Positions 49,062 to 58,474 are shown, counted from the stretch's first letter. The stretch: DNA of 64,000 nucleotides from Haloarchaeobius sp. HME9146 (GCF_025399835.1 NZ_JAODVR010000001.1:3348001-3412000), one strand, 5' to 3'. The notes: a model not told the origin generated them from the sequence alone. Numbers and translations: made by a program.

Positions 49062-50381
49062 ATGCCAGAAGACGGCAACAACAGTGGTAGCACGGTGCAC
49101 AGACGGCGGTACCTGCAGGCACTCGGTACCGGGGCAGTCGCAGCGTTCGCTGGCTGTGCGGACACGAGCGATCCCGACACCAGCGGCGGTGGTGGTGGGA
49201 ACGGTAACAACGGCGGCACGCAGGGTGGCACGCAGTCCAGTGGGGAGGACATGTCGTTCAAGGTGGGTGTGATCACCTCGCAGTCCGGCTCGTACTCCTT
49301 CCTCGGGCAGGGCGAAGTACAGGGCGCGAAGCTCGCGAAGGCCGACCTCGAAGACGAGTTCGGCGTCGACATCGAGCTCGTCACGGCGGACACCGAGACC
49401 GACCCAGGGACCGGTCTCGAACGCATGAAGCGCCTCGTCAACGAGGACCAGGTCGACTTCACGCTCGGTGGGGTCTCCTCCTCGGTCGCCATCAAGATGG
49501 GTAACTGGGCGTCGGACAACGGCGTCGCGTACATGGCAGCCGGGTCGCACTCCGACGCGACGACGGGTGGCAAGTGCGCCTCGAACATGTTCCGCCCGAC
49601 GTGTTCGAACTCCATGCTGGCGAACGCGCTCGGCACCCAGATGGCGGACTACGCCGACTCGTGGTTCGTCATGTTCGCGGACTACACGTGGGGCCAGACC
49701 GGTGCGAAGGCCATCAAGAACGCCCTGAAGGCCAACGGGGCGACCATCGAGGGCGAGGTCGGCACGCCGTTCCCCTCGCAGGACTACACGCAGTACCTCA
49801 ACGAGGCGGCGAACTCCGGCGCGGACGGCCTCGCGGTCGTCATCGCCGGGACCGACCAGCGCATCGTCACCAAACAGTTCCTCAACAAGGGCATGGACGA
49901 GGACATGAAGATGGCCGGGCCGCTGTTCGAGGAGTCCGTCTTCTGGGGCATCGGGAAGGAGGCCGCCTCGGCCGCCGGCCTGTGGGCCACGCCGTGGGCC
50001 GCGTCCTCACCGACGACCGACCTCGGCGAGAGCGTGAAGCAGCGCATCGCCAGCGAGTTCGGCGCGTCGCCGTTCTCCCGGCACTTCATGGGCTACACCT
50101 CGATGGACCAGCTCACCCGCGCGGCCATCCGCGCCGGCTCGAAGGACGCCGCCGACATCCGTGGCGCACTCGAGGGCCACGAACTCGAGCACAAGCTCAA
50201 GCAGGGCAAGATGTACTTCCGGGCCGACGACCACCAGCTCATCCAGCCGGTGTCGACGGTCCAGGCCAGGGAGCAGTCCGAGATGCAGGACGACCCCTAC
50301 AAGAGCTGGTTCAAGCACACGAGCAAGACGCCCGGTGACGAGGTCGCCCGCGAGCCCAGCGAGACGGGCTGCAGCCTGTAG
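49062..50381 (+). CDS. livK: ABC transporter substrate-binding lipoprotein (LivK/amide type)
   Basis: 439 residues. Tat lipoprotein signal: HRRRYLQALGTGAVAAFAGC with the lipobox Cys, then a long Gly/Asn/Ser linker (residues 40-65). The mature domain is a type 1 periplasmic-binding fold: FKVGVITSQSGSYSFLGQGEVQGAKLA, LGGVSSSVAIKMGN, FADYTWGQTGAKAIKNALKANG, MDQLTRAAIRAGSKDA. Membrane-anchored by lipid on the outside. Substrate could be branched-chain amino acids, urea or amides; no urease genes are near. First gene of the liv operon. Confidence 0.92.
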   Translation: MPEDGNNSGSTVHRRRYLQALGTGAVAAFAGCADTSDPDTSGGGGGNGNNGGTQGGTQSSGEDMSFKVGVITSQSGSYSFLGQGEVQGAKLAKADLEDEFGVDIELVTADTETDPGTGLERMKRLVNEDQVDFTLGGVSSSVAIKMGNWASDNGVAYMAAGSHSDATTGGKCASNMFRPTCSNSMLANALGTQMADYADSWFVMFADYTWGQTGAKAIKNALKANGATIEGEVGTPFPSQDYTQYLNEAANSGADGLAVVIAGTDQRIVTKQFLNKGMDEDMKMAGPLFEESVFWGIGKEAASAAGLWATPWAASSPTTDLGESVKQRIASEFGASPFSRHFMGYTSMDQLTRAAIRAGSKDAADIRGALEGHELEHKLKQGKMYFRADDHQLIQPVSTVQAREQSEMQDDPYKSWFKHTSKTPGDEVAREPSETGCSL

Positions 50382-50429
50382 CGTCGCCGACCCATCACCA
50401 ACCACACTATCTAGAGAGAGTACGCAGGA

Positions 50430-51518
50430 ATGACCGAAACACCACAATCAGGTGTCGTCGAACGTCTCAGGGAGGAGGCACTCGCCTCGCCCCGGCTCGC
50501 CGCGACAGCGGCCGTGCTGGCGGTCCTCCTCGGAATCGCGTTCGTGACCAACCCCGGCCTGTTCGTCGACCAGGCCATCAGCGGCCTCGTCTACGGGATG
50601 ATACTGGTCCTCATCGCGCTGGGCCTGTCGCTCATCCTCGGACTGATGAACGTCGTGAACTTCGCCCACGGGGCGCTGTTCATGCTGGGGGCGTACCTCG
50701 CCTACCAGCTCGTCGCCGTGATGAACCTCCCGTTCTTCGCGGCGCTAATCGTCGCCCCGCTGCTCGTCGGCGTCGTCGGCGCGGCTATCGAACTGCTCGC
50801 GCTGCGTCGGCTGTACGGCCAGGAACCCATCGTCGGCCTGCTGGCGACGTTCGGGCTCACCCTGATGCTCCAGGAGTGGATCCGCTACCAGTGGGGGTCG
50901 ACCCCGCTGTCGATGGAGATTCCGGCGTCGCTCTCGACGACGACGAACCTGGGCGTCACGAGCGTCAGCACGTTCCGGCTGTTCACCGTGGCGGTGTCGA
51001 CGGTCGCCATCGTGTTCGTCTACTACCTCGTGACGAACACCGACTTCGGGCTGACCGTCCGGGCGGGCGTCCAGGACGCCGAGATGACCGAGATACTCGG
51101 CGCGAACCTGCCCATCCGGTTCACCGCGACGTTCATCCTCGGGGCCAGCATCGCCGGCCTCGGCGGTGTCCTCCGCGGGGCGGAGGTCGGCCTCCAGCCG
51201 GACATGGGCATCTCCTTCATCATCATGACGTTCATCGTCGTGGTGGTCGGCGGCGTCGGCTCCATCTTCGGGAGCGTCGTCGCCGGGTTGCTCATCGGGT
51301 GGGCCATCTTGCTCACCAAGCCCGTCCTCAAGGGCCTTAGTGAGGTGACCCAGCCCGTCGTCCAGCCGGTCGTCGATGCGGCCGGCCTCGGCATGACCAT
51401 CGGGCCCGAGTGGCTCGTCATCCCGAGCGTCGGCGGGCTCGTCCCGTTCGTCGTGATGATCGTCGTATTGCTCGCCAGACCGCGCGGCCTGTTCGGCACG
51501 GAGGGGTTCCTCGAATGA
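50430..51518 (+). CDS. livH: Branched-chain amino acid/amide ABC permease 1
   Basis: 362 residues with about eight to nine membrane helices. LivH signature regions: GLVYGMILVLIALGLSLILGLMNVVNFAHGALFMLGAY and, late, TFIVVVVGGVGSIFGSVVAGLLIG. An Ala/Gly-rich cytoplasmic loop REGAVAD-like RAGVQDAEMTEILGANLP contacts the ATPase. It starts 48 bp after livK. Its stop overlaps the next start (ATGA), so LivH and LivM are translationally coupled. Confidence 0.95.
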   Translation: MTETPQSGVVERLREEALASPRLAATAAVLAVLLGIAFVTNPGLFVDQAISGLVYGMILVLIALGLSLILGLMNVVNFAHGALFMLGAYLAYQLVAVMNLPFFAALIVAPLLVGVVGAAIELLALRRLYGQEPIVGLLATFGLTLMLQEWIRYQWGSTPLSMEIPASLSTTTNLGVTSVSTFRLFTVAVSTVAIVFVYYLVTNTDFGLTVRAGVQDAEMTEILGANLPIRFTATFILGASIAGLGGVLRGAEVGLQPDMGISFIIMTFIVVVVGGVGSIFGSVVAGLLIGWAILLTKPVLKGLSEVTQPVVQPVVDAAGLGMTIGPEWLVIPSVGGLVPFVVMIVVLLARPRGLFGTEGFLE

Positions 51519-52600
51519 GCGACGACGCGCCCGACCTCGCCTCCGACGGCGAAGGTTACGGGACCGGCATGGGCGAGGCCACCGACAGGAGCCTCCTCTG
51601 GGAGTTCCGTATCCCGCTCGCGCTCATCGCGCTGGTGTTCGTCCTCCGGCCGGTCGTGGCCCACGAGTGGGTACTGGGCTACGGCAACATCGCGACGACC
51701 ATCCTCATCTGGATGATATTCGTCGCCGGGTTCAACCTGCTGCTGGGGTTCACCGGCGTGCTCTCGTTCGGGCACGCGATGTTCCTCGGTATCGGGATGT
51801 ACTCGACGGCCATCGGGCTCTCGAAGTTCGGCATCCCGTGGTTCCTCGGGACCGTCATCGGCCTCGTCGCAACCGCCGCGGTCGCGTTCGGCATCGGGAA
51901 GATCATCGCCGAGAAGGGCGAAATATACTTCGCGATGCTCACCATCGCGTTCGGGGAGGCGTTCTACTACGTCGTCAACCAGAACCCCGGCGGGCTCACG
52001 GAGGGGTCGGACGGCATCTCCAGTAACACCCTGCCGGCGTGGATACTCGCGGACCGGGGCGACAAGTTCGTCTCGTTCGTTGGTATCCCCGACTTCGACT
52101 GGTACTGGCTCGTCGCGATATTCTTCGTCGTGGCGACGGTCGGCCTCTGGCAGCTGCTCCGGTCGCCGTTCGGCCGGACGCTCCGGGCCATCCGCGAGAA
52201 CGAGGAACTCGCCCGCGCCATGGGTATCGACACGACGCGCTACAAGGTGTACGCGTTCACCATCTCGGCGCTGTTCGCCTCGCTGGCGGGCTCGCTGCTC
52301 GAGATCAACGACCAGGGTGCGGTCCTGGAGACGTTCCACTGGACGACCTCCGGCGACGCCGTCCTGATGTCGGTGCTCGGCGGGATGAACTACTTCGCCG
52401 GGCCGTTCGCCGGCGTGTTCGTCTGGCTGGGGAGCGAGGACTACCTGACCGACTTCGAGCTGTTGCAGCTCCCGCTGTCGGAGTTCGCGCTCGTCACCCT
52501 GAACGTCGAACCGTACATGGAGCACTGGAAGTTCCTGCTCGGCCTGCTGTTCGTGCTCATCATCCTCTCCTCGCCCCGCGAGGGCTGTGGGGTGGCCTGA
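51515..52600 (+). CDS. livM: Branched-chain amino acid/amide ABC permease 2
   Basis: 361 residues. After a polar N-terminal tail of 30 residues come about eight helices with the LivM motifs NLLLGFTGVLSFGHAMFLGIGMYSTA and RSPFGRTLRAIRENEELARAMGIDTTRYKVYAFTISALFA, the latter being the EAA-like coupling loop. Start is the ATG at 51515, overlapping livH; upstream in-frame codons to 51410 are shadow. Forms the heterodimeric channel with LivH. Confidence 0.95.
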   Translation: MSDDAPDLASDGEGYGTGMGEATDRSLLWEFRIPLALIALVFVLRPVVAHEWVLGYGNIATTILIWMIFVAGFNLLLGFTGVLSFGHAMFLGIGMYSTAIGLSKFGIPWFLGTVIGLVATAAVAFGIGKIIAEKGEIYFAMLTIAFGEAFYYVVNQNPGGLTEGSDGISSNTLPAWILADRGDKFVSFVGIPDFDWYWLVAIFFVVATVGLWQLLRSPFGRTLRAIRENEELARAMGIDTTRYKVYAFTISALFASLAGSLLEINDQGAVLETFHWTTSGDAVLMSVLGGMNYFAGPFAGVFVWLGSEDYLTDFELLQLPLSEFALVTLNVEPYMEHWKFLLGLLFVLIILSSPREGCGVA

Positions 52601-52649
52601 AGGGCGCGAGCCAGCGGATCGCGGGCCGCCTCACCGGAGGTGACACCGA

Positions 52650-53453
52650 ATGAGTACCAAAGAAGCATCCACGACCACCGCCGAACCGACAGACACCGTC
52701 GCCTTGCGGACCGAAGAACTGACCAAGGCGTTCGGGGAGCTGTACGCCAACGAGGACGTCTCGTTGGCCATCCCCGAGGGCGAACTGCGCGCCATCATCG
52801 GTCCCAACGGGGCCGGGAAGACGACCTTCTTCAACCAGGTCATGGGCGTGCTCGAACCGACGAGCGGGTCGGTGGAGCTCTACGGCGAGGACATCACGGG
52901 CCTCCCCGAGCACCGCCGCGCCCACGTCGGCATCGCCCGGTCGTTCCAGTCGAACCAGCTGTTCACCGACGCGACCGTGCTGGAGAACGTCCGCATCGTC
53001 GTGCAGACGGCGGAGGCGGGCGAGTTCAGCCTCGACCTGCTCGGACGGGGCCAGTCGGTCGGCCTGAAACGGGCCCGGTCGCTCCTGCGTCGCCTCGGCC
53101 TGGACCACGTCGCGGACACCACGGCGAAGAACCTGAGTCACGGCGACCAGCGCCTGCTCGGCATCGCCATGGCGCTCGCGACCGACCCCGACGTGTTGTT
53201 GCTGGACGAGCCCACCTCGGGCATGAGTCCCAGCGCGACCACCGAGACCGCCGAGCTCATCCAGGACATCCACGAGGAGTTCGACCTGACGATGCTGCTC
53301 ATCGAACACGACATGGACGTCGTCCTCTCCATCAGCGACCGGGTCACCGTGTTGAACCGCGGCGAGGAGCTCGCGACCGGCACGCCCGCAGAGGTCCAGG
53401 AGAACCAGGCCGTCCAGGACGCCTACCTCGGCGGCGTCAGGGAGGAACTATGA
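52650..53453 (+). CDS. livG: ABC transporter ATP-binding protein 1
   Basis: 267 residues. Walker A GPNGAGKTT, Q-loop FQSNQLF, signature LSHGDQRLLGIAMALA (LSHGDQ where most ATPases have LSGGQ), Walker B VLLLDEPTSGM, and the H-loop LIEHDMDVV. The C terminus has the GEELATGTPAEV stretch typical of LivG. Starts 49 bp after livM and overlaps livF by 4 bp (ATGA). Confidence 0.95.
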   Translation: MSTKEASTTTAEPTDTVALRTEELTKAFGELYANEDVSLAIPEGELRAIIGPNGAGKTTFFNQVMGVLEPTSGSVELYGEDITGLPEHRRAHVGIARSFQSNQLFTDATVLENVRIVVQTAEAGEFSLDLLGRGQSVGLKRARSLLRRLGLDHVADTTAKNLSHGDQRLLGIAMALATDPDVLLLDEPTSGMSPSATTETAELIQDIHEEFDLTMLLIEHDMDVVLSISDRVTVLNRGEELATGTPAEVQENQAVQDAYLGGVREEL

Positions 53454-54214
53454 GCGCGGACAGTCCTGCAGACCCCATCGACGCCACCGACCGTCGCCCG
53501 GGTGAGGACCCGCTGCTCAGCATCGACTCGCTGGAAGCCGGCTACGAGACCGGGCAGGTCCTGTTCGGTGTCGACATGGAGGTGTACGAGGGTGAGCGCG
53601 TCTCGCTGCTCGGCCGCAACGGGGCCGGCAAGACCACGACGATGCGCTCGGTCATCGGGACCGAGGTGCCCGACGTTCGGTCGGGGTCCATCCGGTTCCG
53701 CGGTGAGGAACTGGTCGGGAAGGCCCCCTACGAGGTCGCAGCCACGGGGGTAAGCCTCGTCCCGGAGGACCGCCGGTGCTTCCCGGCGCTCACCGTCGAG
53801 GAGAACATCCAGATGGCCATCAACCACGCGCCGAACCCGCGTGGCCGCGAGGAGATCCTGGAGTCGTTCCCCGAGTTGCAGGACATGCGGACGAAACACG
53901 CCCGGAACATGAGCGGGGGCGAACAGCAGATGCTCGCCATCGCCCGGGCGCTCGCGTCGAACCCCGAGATGATGCTGCTCGACGAGCCATCGGAGGGCCT
54001 CGCGCCCTACATCGTCCGGCGCATCGAGGACATCATCACGGACATCAACGAGGAGGAGGGTATCACCGTCCTCTTCGTCGAACAGAACGTCGGGATGGCG
54101 ATGGCGGTCGCAGACCGTCACTACATCCTGGACGAGGGCCACATCGTCGAGGAGGTGACGACCGACGCACTGCGCGAAGACGAAGCGCTCCGCCAGCGCT
54201 ACCTCGGCGTCTGA
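53450..54214 (+). CDS. livF: ABC transporter ATP-binding protein 2
   Basis: 254 residues. Walker A GRNGAGKTTT, family-specific APYEVAATGVSLVPEDR (LivF PYEIARLGIGYVPEGR-like), signature MSGGEQQMLAIARALA, Walker B MMLLDEPSEGLAP, H-loop VEQNVGMAMAV. An N-terminal extension of about 20 residues is acidic. It completes the importer. It is coupled to livG by the ATGA overlap. After its stop the operon ends. Confidence 0.95.
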   Translation: MSADSPADPIDATDRRPGEDPLLSIDSLEAGYETGQVLFGVDMEVYEGERVSLLGRNGAGKTTTMRSVIGTEVPDVRSGSIRFRGEELVGKAPYEVAATGVSLVPEDRRCFPALTVEENIQMAINHAPNPRGREEILESFPELQDMRTKHARNMSGGEQQMLAIARALASNPEMMLLDEPSEGLAPYIVRRIEDIITDINEEEGITVLFVEQNVGMAMAVADRHYILDEGHIVEEVTTDALREDEALRQRYLGV

Positions 54215-54223
54215 GCGAGCCAC

Positions 54224-54251
54224 CACTGCAGGCATCCCACTGCAGGCATCC
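54224..54251 (+). repeat. 14-bp direct tandem repeat
   Basis: CACTGCAGGCATCC twice in succession, then CACG. It follows the liv operon stop, in the 260-bp spacer before the next gene. No function seen; small slippage product likely. Confidence 0.5.
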
Positions 54252-54474
54252 CACGATTCCCACACCCTTCTTTCGAGGGTCCACGTTCCAGCCAGCGGCG
54301 GCGCATTCGCCGTGCACAGCCCCAGTGACGCTTTTGGTACGTCACGTAGTAGTCACACGTGGACGCACGTCACACGCTCCATGGTTGACAGCACGCGTGC
54401 GTCCATCCCCGTACTTCTTCGACACCTGCACCCGAAACCGTGAGTTTCACGCTGGCCCAGCCGTAGGTCCGTGT

Positions 54475-54696
54475 ATGGGAGAACATTCGACGACCGCCCT
54501 CGACCGCGAGGAGACGATGTTGGCCGGGCTGACGGTCGCGTTCGGCGTCATCGTCCCCGGAACCCTCAAGTACATGCTGACCGCGGCGGGCTACCCGTTC
54601 ATCGGGACGGTCGCGTGGGCATGCGGGTTCGGCGGCGTCGCGCTCGCCTTCTGGTTCCGCTGGATTCGCCCCCTCGACCTCACCGGGCCAGAGTAG
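54475..54696 (+). CDS. Small membrane protein, 73 aa
   Basis: 73 residues from MGEHSTTALDREETMLAGLT; two hydrophobic helices (residues 15-34, 39-60) and a WFRWIRPLDL basic-aromatic end. Acidic short N terminus. No family recognised. It precedes another small membrane gene on the same strand with 49 bp between, in which a TATA-like GCATTAAG lies. Both may be separate leaderless units. Confidence 0.7.
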   Translation: MGEHSTTALDREETMLAGLTVAFGVIVPGTLKYMLTAAGYPFIGTVAWACGFGGVALAFWFRWIRPLDLTGPE

Positions 54697-54745
54697 CCAC
54701 GTTTCGTTAGCATTAAGGCCGCTTCGTCGGGAGTATCGACCAAGG

Positions 54746-55000
54746 ATGACCGCGCTCCCACTACAGATAATCGACAACTTCCTGCTCCAGTACAACGTCG
54801 GGCAGGCGCTCCTGGCAGCGTTCATTCTCTCCGTCGTCGGGGCGCTCCCGCTGAAATCTGCCAAGATAATCGGCATCAACGTCGTCGCGTTCGGCGCGAT
54901 CTTCGTGCTGACGCCGGCGAGCCTTGCACCTGTCGAGTACACGTTCCTCGGAGTCGGACTGCTCGTGCTCGGCCCGATGATCCTGTTCAGTTCCAAGTAG
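54746..55000 (+). CDS. Small membrane protein, 84 aa
   Basis: 84 residues with three hydrophobic stretches (17-35, 41-56, 64-81) and few charged residues. ATG 54746 lies about 28 bp after a TATA-like GCATTAAG at 54709-54716. No family recognised. It converges with the siroheme decarboxylase gene, 7 bp apart. Confidence 0.72.
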   Translation: MTALPLQIIDNFLLQYNVGQALLAAFILSVVGALPLKSAKIIGINVVAFGAIFVLTPASLAPVEYTFLGVGLLVLGPMILFSSK

Positions 55001-55007
55001 AACCGCT

Positions 55008-56039
55008 TCAGACCAGTTCGTCGTACTGCGCACCCGTCTGTTTCAACGTCTCCGTCGAGTAGAGCCGCTCGTGCTCGAACGGGAGGTACTCGCTCGCGAG
55101 TTCGTCCACCTTCTCGTCGACGGCCTCTGCTTCGCGCCCGTGAATCATCGTGAACAGGTTGTACGACCAGTCGTGCTCGGGGCGGCGCGGCCGGTGGTAA
55201 CACAGCGTCACGTAGGGGAGTTCGCCGACTGCCAGCCCGCGCTCGTCGAGTTCGTCGTCGGGAACGTTCCAGACGACCATGCAGTTGTTCGAGAACCCGG
55301 TGACGACGTGGTTGACGATGCAGCCGATGCGCTTGATGCAGCCGTTCTCTCCGAGCCGCTCGATGGCCGCGAGCACGTCCTCGACCTCGACCGAGAGGTC
55401 GGCCGCGAGGTCACGGTAGGGGGTCTCTGAGAGCGGGAAACCGTCCTGGATGGCGAGCAGGAGGTCGCCCTCGAAGGGGGTGAGGTCTCCCCTCGCGCTC
55501 TCGGAGATGCGGGTCGCGGCGACCTCGGTCGACTCCAGGCTCTCGCGAGCGAAGCGGTCCGAGTTCACGACCGGGAACTCCAGGTCGATGTAGTAGTCGG
55601 TGAGCATCGGGAGGTTCAGCACCGCACACCCCGTCCGTTCCTCTATCTCGGTGAGGATTCTGTCGCGGGTCTCGCGGGAGCCGGCGGTCACGACGAACCA
55701 CATGTTCCACTCGTGTTCGCGGCGGTAGTTGTGGTTCACCTGCCGGTAGCCGTTGATGACCCCGGCGACCTCGTCGAACCGGTCCTCGGGGGCCTTGACA
55801 GCGGCCAGCGTCGAGGAGCCGATGACGGGCGGGTTCAGCACCGGGCCGAACCGGCGGAACACCCCCGACTCCCGGAGGTGTGTCACGCGCTCGAACGCTT
55901 CGGCCGCGGTGACGCCGAGGTCGTCCCCGACGACCTCGAAGGGGTCGGCCGTCACCGGGAAGCCAGACTGGTACTCGTCGATGAGGCGAGCGTCCACGTC
56001 GTCGAGGCTCGCTCGCCAGTCACCCGACTGCGTGTTCAT
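55008..56039 (-). CDS. Siroheme decarboxylase (AhbA/AhbB double-domain)
   Basis: 343 residues made of two Lrp/AsnC-like domains in tandem, as in haloarchaeal Ahb proteins. Each half has a winged helix and an alpha/beta domain. Signature regions: residues near 105 QVNHNYRREHEWNMWFVVTA and near 275 LCYHRPRRPEHDWSYNLFTMIHGR, the histidines and arginines that hold siroheme. Converts siroheme to didecarboxysiroheme in the archaeal haem pathway. Often misannotated as an Lrp regulator. Frame extension to 56276 is shadow of the divergent lipoprotein. Whether AhbA or AhbB cannot be told. Confidence 0.88.
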   Translation of the reverse strand: MNTQSGDWRASLDDVDARLIDEYQSGFPVTADPFEVVGDDLGVTAAEAFERVTHLRESGVFRRFGPVLNPPVIGSSTLAAVKAPEDRFDEVAGVINGYRQVNHNYRREHEWNMWFVVTAGSRETRDRILTEIEERTGCAVLNLPMLTDYYIDLEFPVVNSDRFARESLESTEVAATRISESARGDLTPFEGDLLLAIQDGFPLSETPYRDLAADLSVEVEDVLAAIERLGENGCIKRIGCIVNHVVTGFSNNCMVVWNVPDDELDERGLAVGELPYVTLCYHRPRRPEHDWSYNLFTMIHGREAEAVDEKVDELASEYLPFEHERLYSTETLKQTGAQYDELV

Positions 56040-56109
56040 CGCCGGTGCTAGGGAGTTCGGGAGGGTAGGTGTTTCGAACGGCGACGTCCACGCCGAACCG
56101 GGCAGCCGG

Positions 56110-56129
56110 CTGCATGAACTGCCATGCAG
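56110..56129. promoter_or_regulatory. Palindrome in the ahb/lipoprotein divergent spacer
   Basis: CTGCATG-AACTGC-CATGCAG, perfect 7-bp arms and a 6-bp centre, ending 36 bp before the lipoprotein ATG. It is between two divergent genes and may be an operator for either. Confidence 0.35.
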
Positions 56130-56164
56130 GAAGGAGAATACGACCGCCTGCGACGACCGAGTCG

Positions 56165-56650
56165 ATGGCCGACCGTGACCACACCCGCCGACGGGTCGTG
56201 AAACTGACCGTCGCGACCGCCCTCTCGCTCGGTGTCGGTGGCTGTCTCTCCGATTCGACGCCCGGGACGACGACATCGCCCGGTGCCGCGACCGAGACGG
56301 GGACGACCACGTTCAACCAGACCTACCCCACCGACGTCGGCACCGGCGACGACCCCGTCGACGTTCGCGTCTCGAACGGAACCGACGAGACCCGCCGCTT
56401 CAGGGTTCGAATCACGGACGAGTCGTCGGGAGCGACCGTGTTCGACGACACGTTCAGCCTCCGTCCGGAGAGACAACGCTACCTCGACCTGTTCGAGCAT
56501 CGCGCCTCCGGCGTGTATCTCGTGGAGGCGAGCACCGACTCGGCCGACAGTGCCACGTACGAGTGGAACCTCGACGAGCGTCCTGCCTCCGGTCGGTTGT
56601 CGGTGTGGGTGGACGAGGATGGCATCCAGTTCGGCTACAGGATCGCGTAG
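56165..56650 (+). CDS. Secreted lipoprotein of unknown function
   Basis: 161 residues. N terminus HTRRRVVKLTVATALSLGVGGC is a Tat lipoprotein signal with lipobox Cys. A Thr/Ser-rich linker (residues 28-48) leads to a compact beta domain of about 110 residues (VDVRVSNGTDETRRFRVRI, TFSLRPERQRYLDLF, YEWNLDERPASG), an immunoglobulin-like layout typical of haloarchaeal surface lipoproteins. ATG 56165; upstream extension to 56069 lacks the signal. Two N-glycosylation sequons (NQT, NGT). Confidence 0.82.
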   Translation: MADRDHTRRRVVKLTVATALSLGVGGCLSDSTPGTTTSPGAATETGTTTFNQTYPTDVGTGDDPVDVRVSNGTDETRRFRVRITDESSGATVFDDTFSLRPERQRYLDLFEHRASGVYLVEASTDSADSATYEWNLDERPASGRLSVWVDEDGIQFGYRIA

Positions 56651-56742
56651 CACGGCGACCCCCGTCAGAACCACCTCCGCACGTCGTTCGGCTTGAGCAG
56701 TCGTGGGTACCGGCTTTCCGGGTGTGACCCGCATTCTCTAGC

Positions 56743-58095
56743 ATGGTCGAAACCCAGACGTTCGCCGAGTTCGTGCCCGCCGTCGAGTACGACGCCCTCC
56801 CGGACGACGTGGTCGACGAACTGAAAAAACGCGTGCTCGATTCGCTCGGCATCGCGGTGGCCGCCCTCGACGCCGAGACGACAGACACCGTCTTCAGCAC
56901 CGTCACCGAGTACGGCCGGGACGGGCCCTGTCGGCTGTGGGGCCACCGGGCGCGAGCCAGCCCCGACGAGGCGACGATGCACAACACGAGTCTGGTTCGA
57001 TACCTCGACTTCATGGACTCGTTCCTCGCCCCCGGGGAGACGCCCCACCCGAGCGACAACATCGCGGCCGCCATCGCCTGCACCGAGGACGCCGCCGGCA
57101 CCGGGAAGGACCTGCTCGAGGCCATCGGGGTCGCCTACGAGGTGCAGGGCGAACTGGCCTGGAACGCGCCGGTCCGCGACCGCGGCTGGGACCACGTCAC
57201 CCACACCGTCATCTCGTCGGCCTGCGCCGCCGGGAAGGCCTACGGGTTAGACCCCGACCAGTTGCTGAACGCCATCGGCATCGCCGGCACGGCCCACAAC
57301 GCCCTCCGGGTGACTCGCACTGGCGGTATCAACGAGTGGAAGGGCGTCGCGAGCGCGAACGCGGCCCGGAACGCCGTCTACGCCACCCGGCTCGCCCGCC
57401 ACGGGATGGACGGCCCGACGAACCTGTTCGAGGGCCAGAAGGGCTGGCAGCAGGTTATCTCGGGCGACTTCGAGGTCGACCTCGACCCGGGCTGTCCGCG
57501 CGTCTTCGACACCATGACCAAGCGCTACGTCGCCGAGACCTATGCCCAATCCGCGGTCGAGGGCATCATCCAGCTCGCCGAGTCCGAGGACATCGACCCC
57601 GCACAGGTCGAACGCATCCATCTGGACACCTTCGCGGGCGCGAAGCTCATCATCGGCGGCGGCGAGGGCAGCCGTTACGAGGTCGAGACGAAGGCACAGG
57701 CCGACCACTCCCTGCCGTACATGCTGGCGGCCGCGCTGGCCGACCGCGAACTCGGCATCGACGCCTACGACCGCGACCGCATCCACCGCGAGGACGTCCA
57801 GACGCTGCTCCGGACCGTCGAGGTCAGCGAGGACGAGGCGTTGACGACGCGGTTCGAGAACGGGGAGATGCCCGCACTGCTCCACGTCACGCTCAAGGAC
57901 GGGACGACCTACGAGATAGAGAAATCGGGGTTCCAGGGCCACCCGACCGACCCGATGGCCTGGGAGCAGGTTGAGGCGAAGTTCCACGACCTGACCCAGG
58001 GACGGTACGACGAGGACCACCGGAACGACATCGTCGAGACGGTGTTGCAACTGGAGCAACACGACGTGGAGGACCTGGTCGCGCTGTTGAAGTAG
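56743..58095 (+). CDS. MmgE/PrpD family protein
   Basis: 450 residues, a two-domain all-alpha plus lid fold of the 2-methylcitrate dehydratase / iminodisuccinate epimerase family. Family landmarks include RVLDSLGIAVAAL, DFMDSFLAPGETPHPSDN, GRTQEL-like region EVQGELAWNAP, GTAHNALRVTRTGG..EWKGVASANAARNAV, and ETYAQSAVEGIIQLAES. It could dehydrate methylcitrate in propionate use or act on another small acid; the family has diverse functions. No prpB/C-like partners are in the window. Confidence 0.88.
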   Translation: MVETQTFAEFVPAVEYDALPDDVVDELKKRVLDSLGIAVAALDAETTDTVFSTVTEYGRDGPCRLWGHRARASPDEATMHNTSLVRYLDFMDSFLAPGETPHPSDNIAAAIACTEDAAGTGKDLLEAIGVAYEVQGELAWNAPVRDRGWDHVTHTVISSACAAGKAYGLDPDQLLNAIGIAGTAHNALRVTRTGGINEWKGVASANAARNAVYATRLARHGMDGPTNLFEGQKGWQQVISGDFEVDLDPGCPRVFDTMTKRYVAETYAQSAVEGIIQLAESEDIDPAQVERIHLDTFAGAKLIIGGGEGSRYEVETKAQADHSLPYMLAAALADRELGIDAYDRDRIHREDVQTLLRTVEVSEDEALTTRFENGEMPALLHVTLKDGTTYEIEKSGFQGHPTDPMAWEQVEAKFHDLTQGRYDEDHRNDIVETVLQLEQHDVEDLVALLK

Positions 58096-58111
58096 GGAGA
58101 CAGGGGCGGCG

Positions 58112-58474
58112 TCAGCGTCTCGCGTCCGGGTCGTCGTCGGACCCCTCGGAGACGTCGATTCGGATGGCGTCGTCGGTCTGGTGGGTCTCTTCACCGCTTC
58201 CGAGGAGCTTCGAGCGCAGGTCGTCGGCGACCGACTGGACCTGGTCGCGCAGCGTGCTGACCTCGCGCTCGAACTGTTCGACAGAGCGCTCGACGTAGTG
58301 GACACGCTGGATCGGGATGCGGCGGACGAGGTCCCTGCCGTCCTCCTCGCCGGTCTTCAGGATCCAGTGGTCCTGGAAGTACGCGATGTGCTCGTTCTCG
58401 ACCGTCTTCTCGACGGTCTCGCCGTCCGGGTCGTCGTACACGATGACCGCCTGTCCGAGTTCTCTGTCGACCAT
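58112..58474 (-). CDS. Haloarchaeal hypothetical protein with coiled coil
   Basis: 120 residues from MVDRELGQAVIVYDDPDGETV. The first 60 residues form a compact beta domain; a coiled coil follows (about 62-92, VEQFEREVSTLRDQVQSVADDLRSKLL) and an acidic tail. No known domain. It converges with the MmgE/PrpD gene at 16 bp and faces the ComA-like gene across a 137-bp spacer with nested inverted repeats. Confidence 0.72.
   Translation of the reverse strand: MVDRELGQAVIVYDDPDGETVEKTVENEHIAYFQDHWILKTGEEDGRDLVRRIPIQRVHYVERSVEQFEREVSTLRDQVQSVADDLRSKLLGSGEETHQTDDAIRIDVSEGSDDDPDARR

Noticed and set aside
55008-56039. Lrp/AsnC transcription regulator
   Set aside because: The two AsnC-like halves carry the siroheme decarboxylase residues and the double-domain length, so an enzyme of the haem pathway is the better call.
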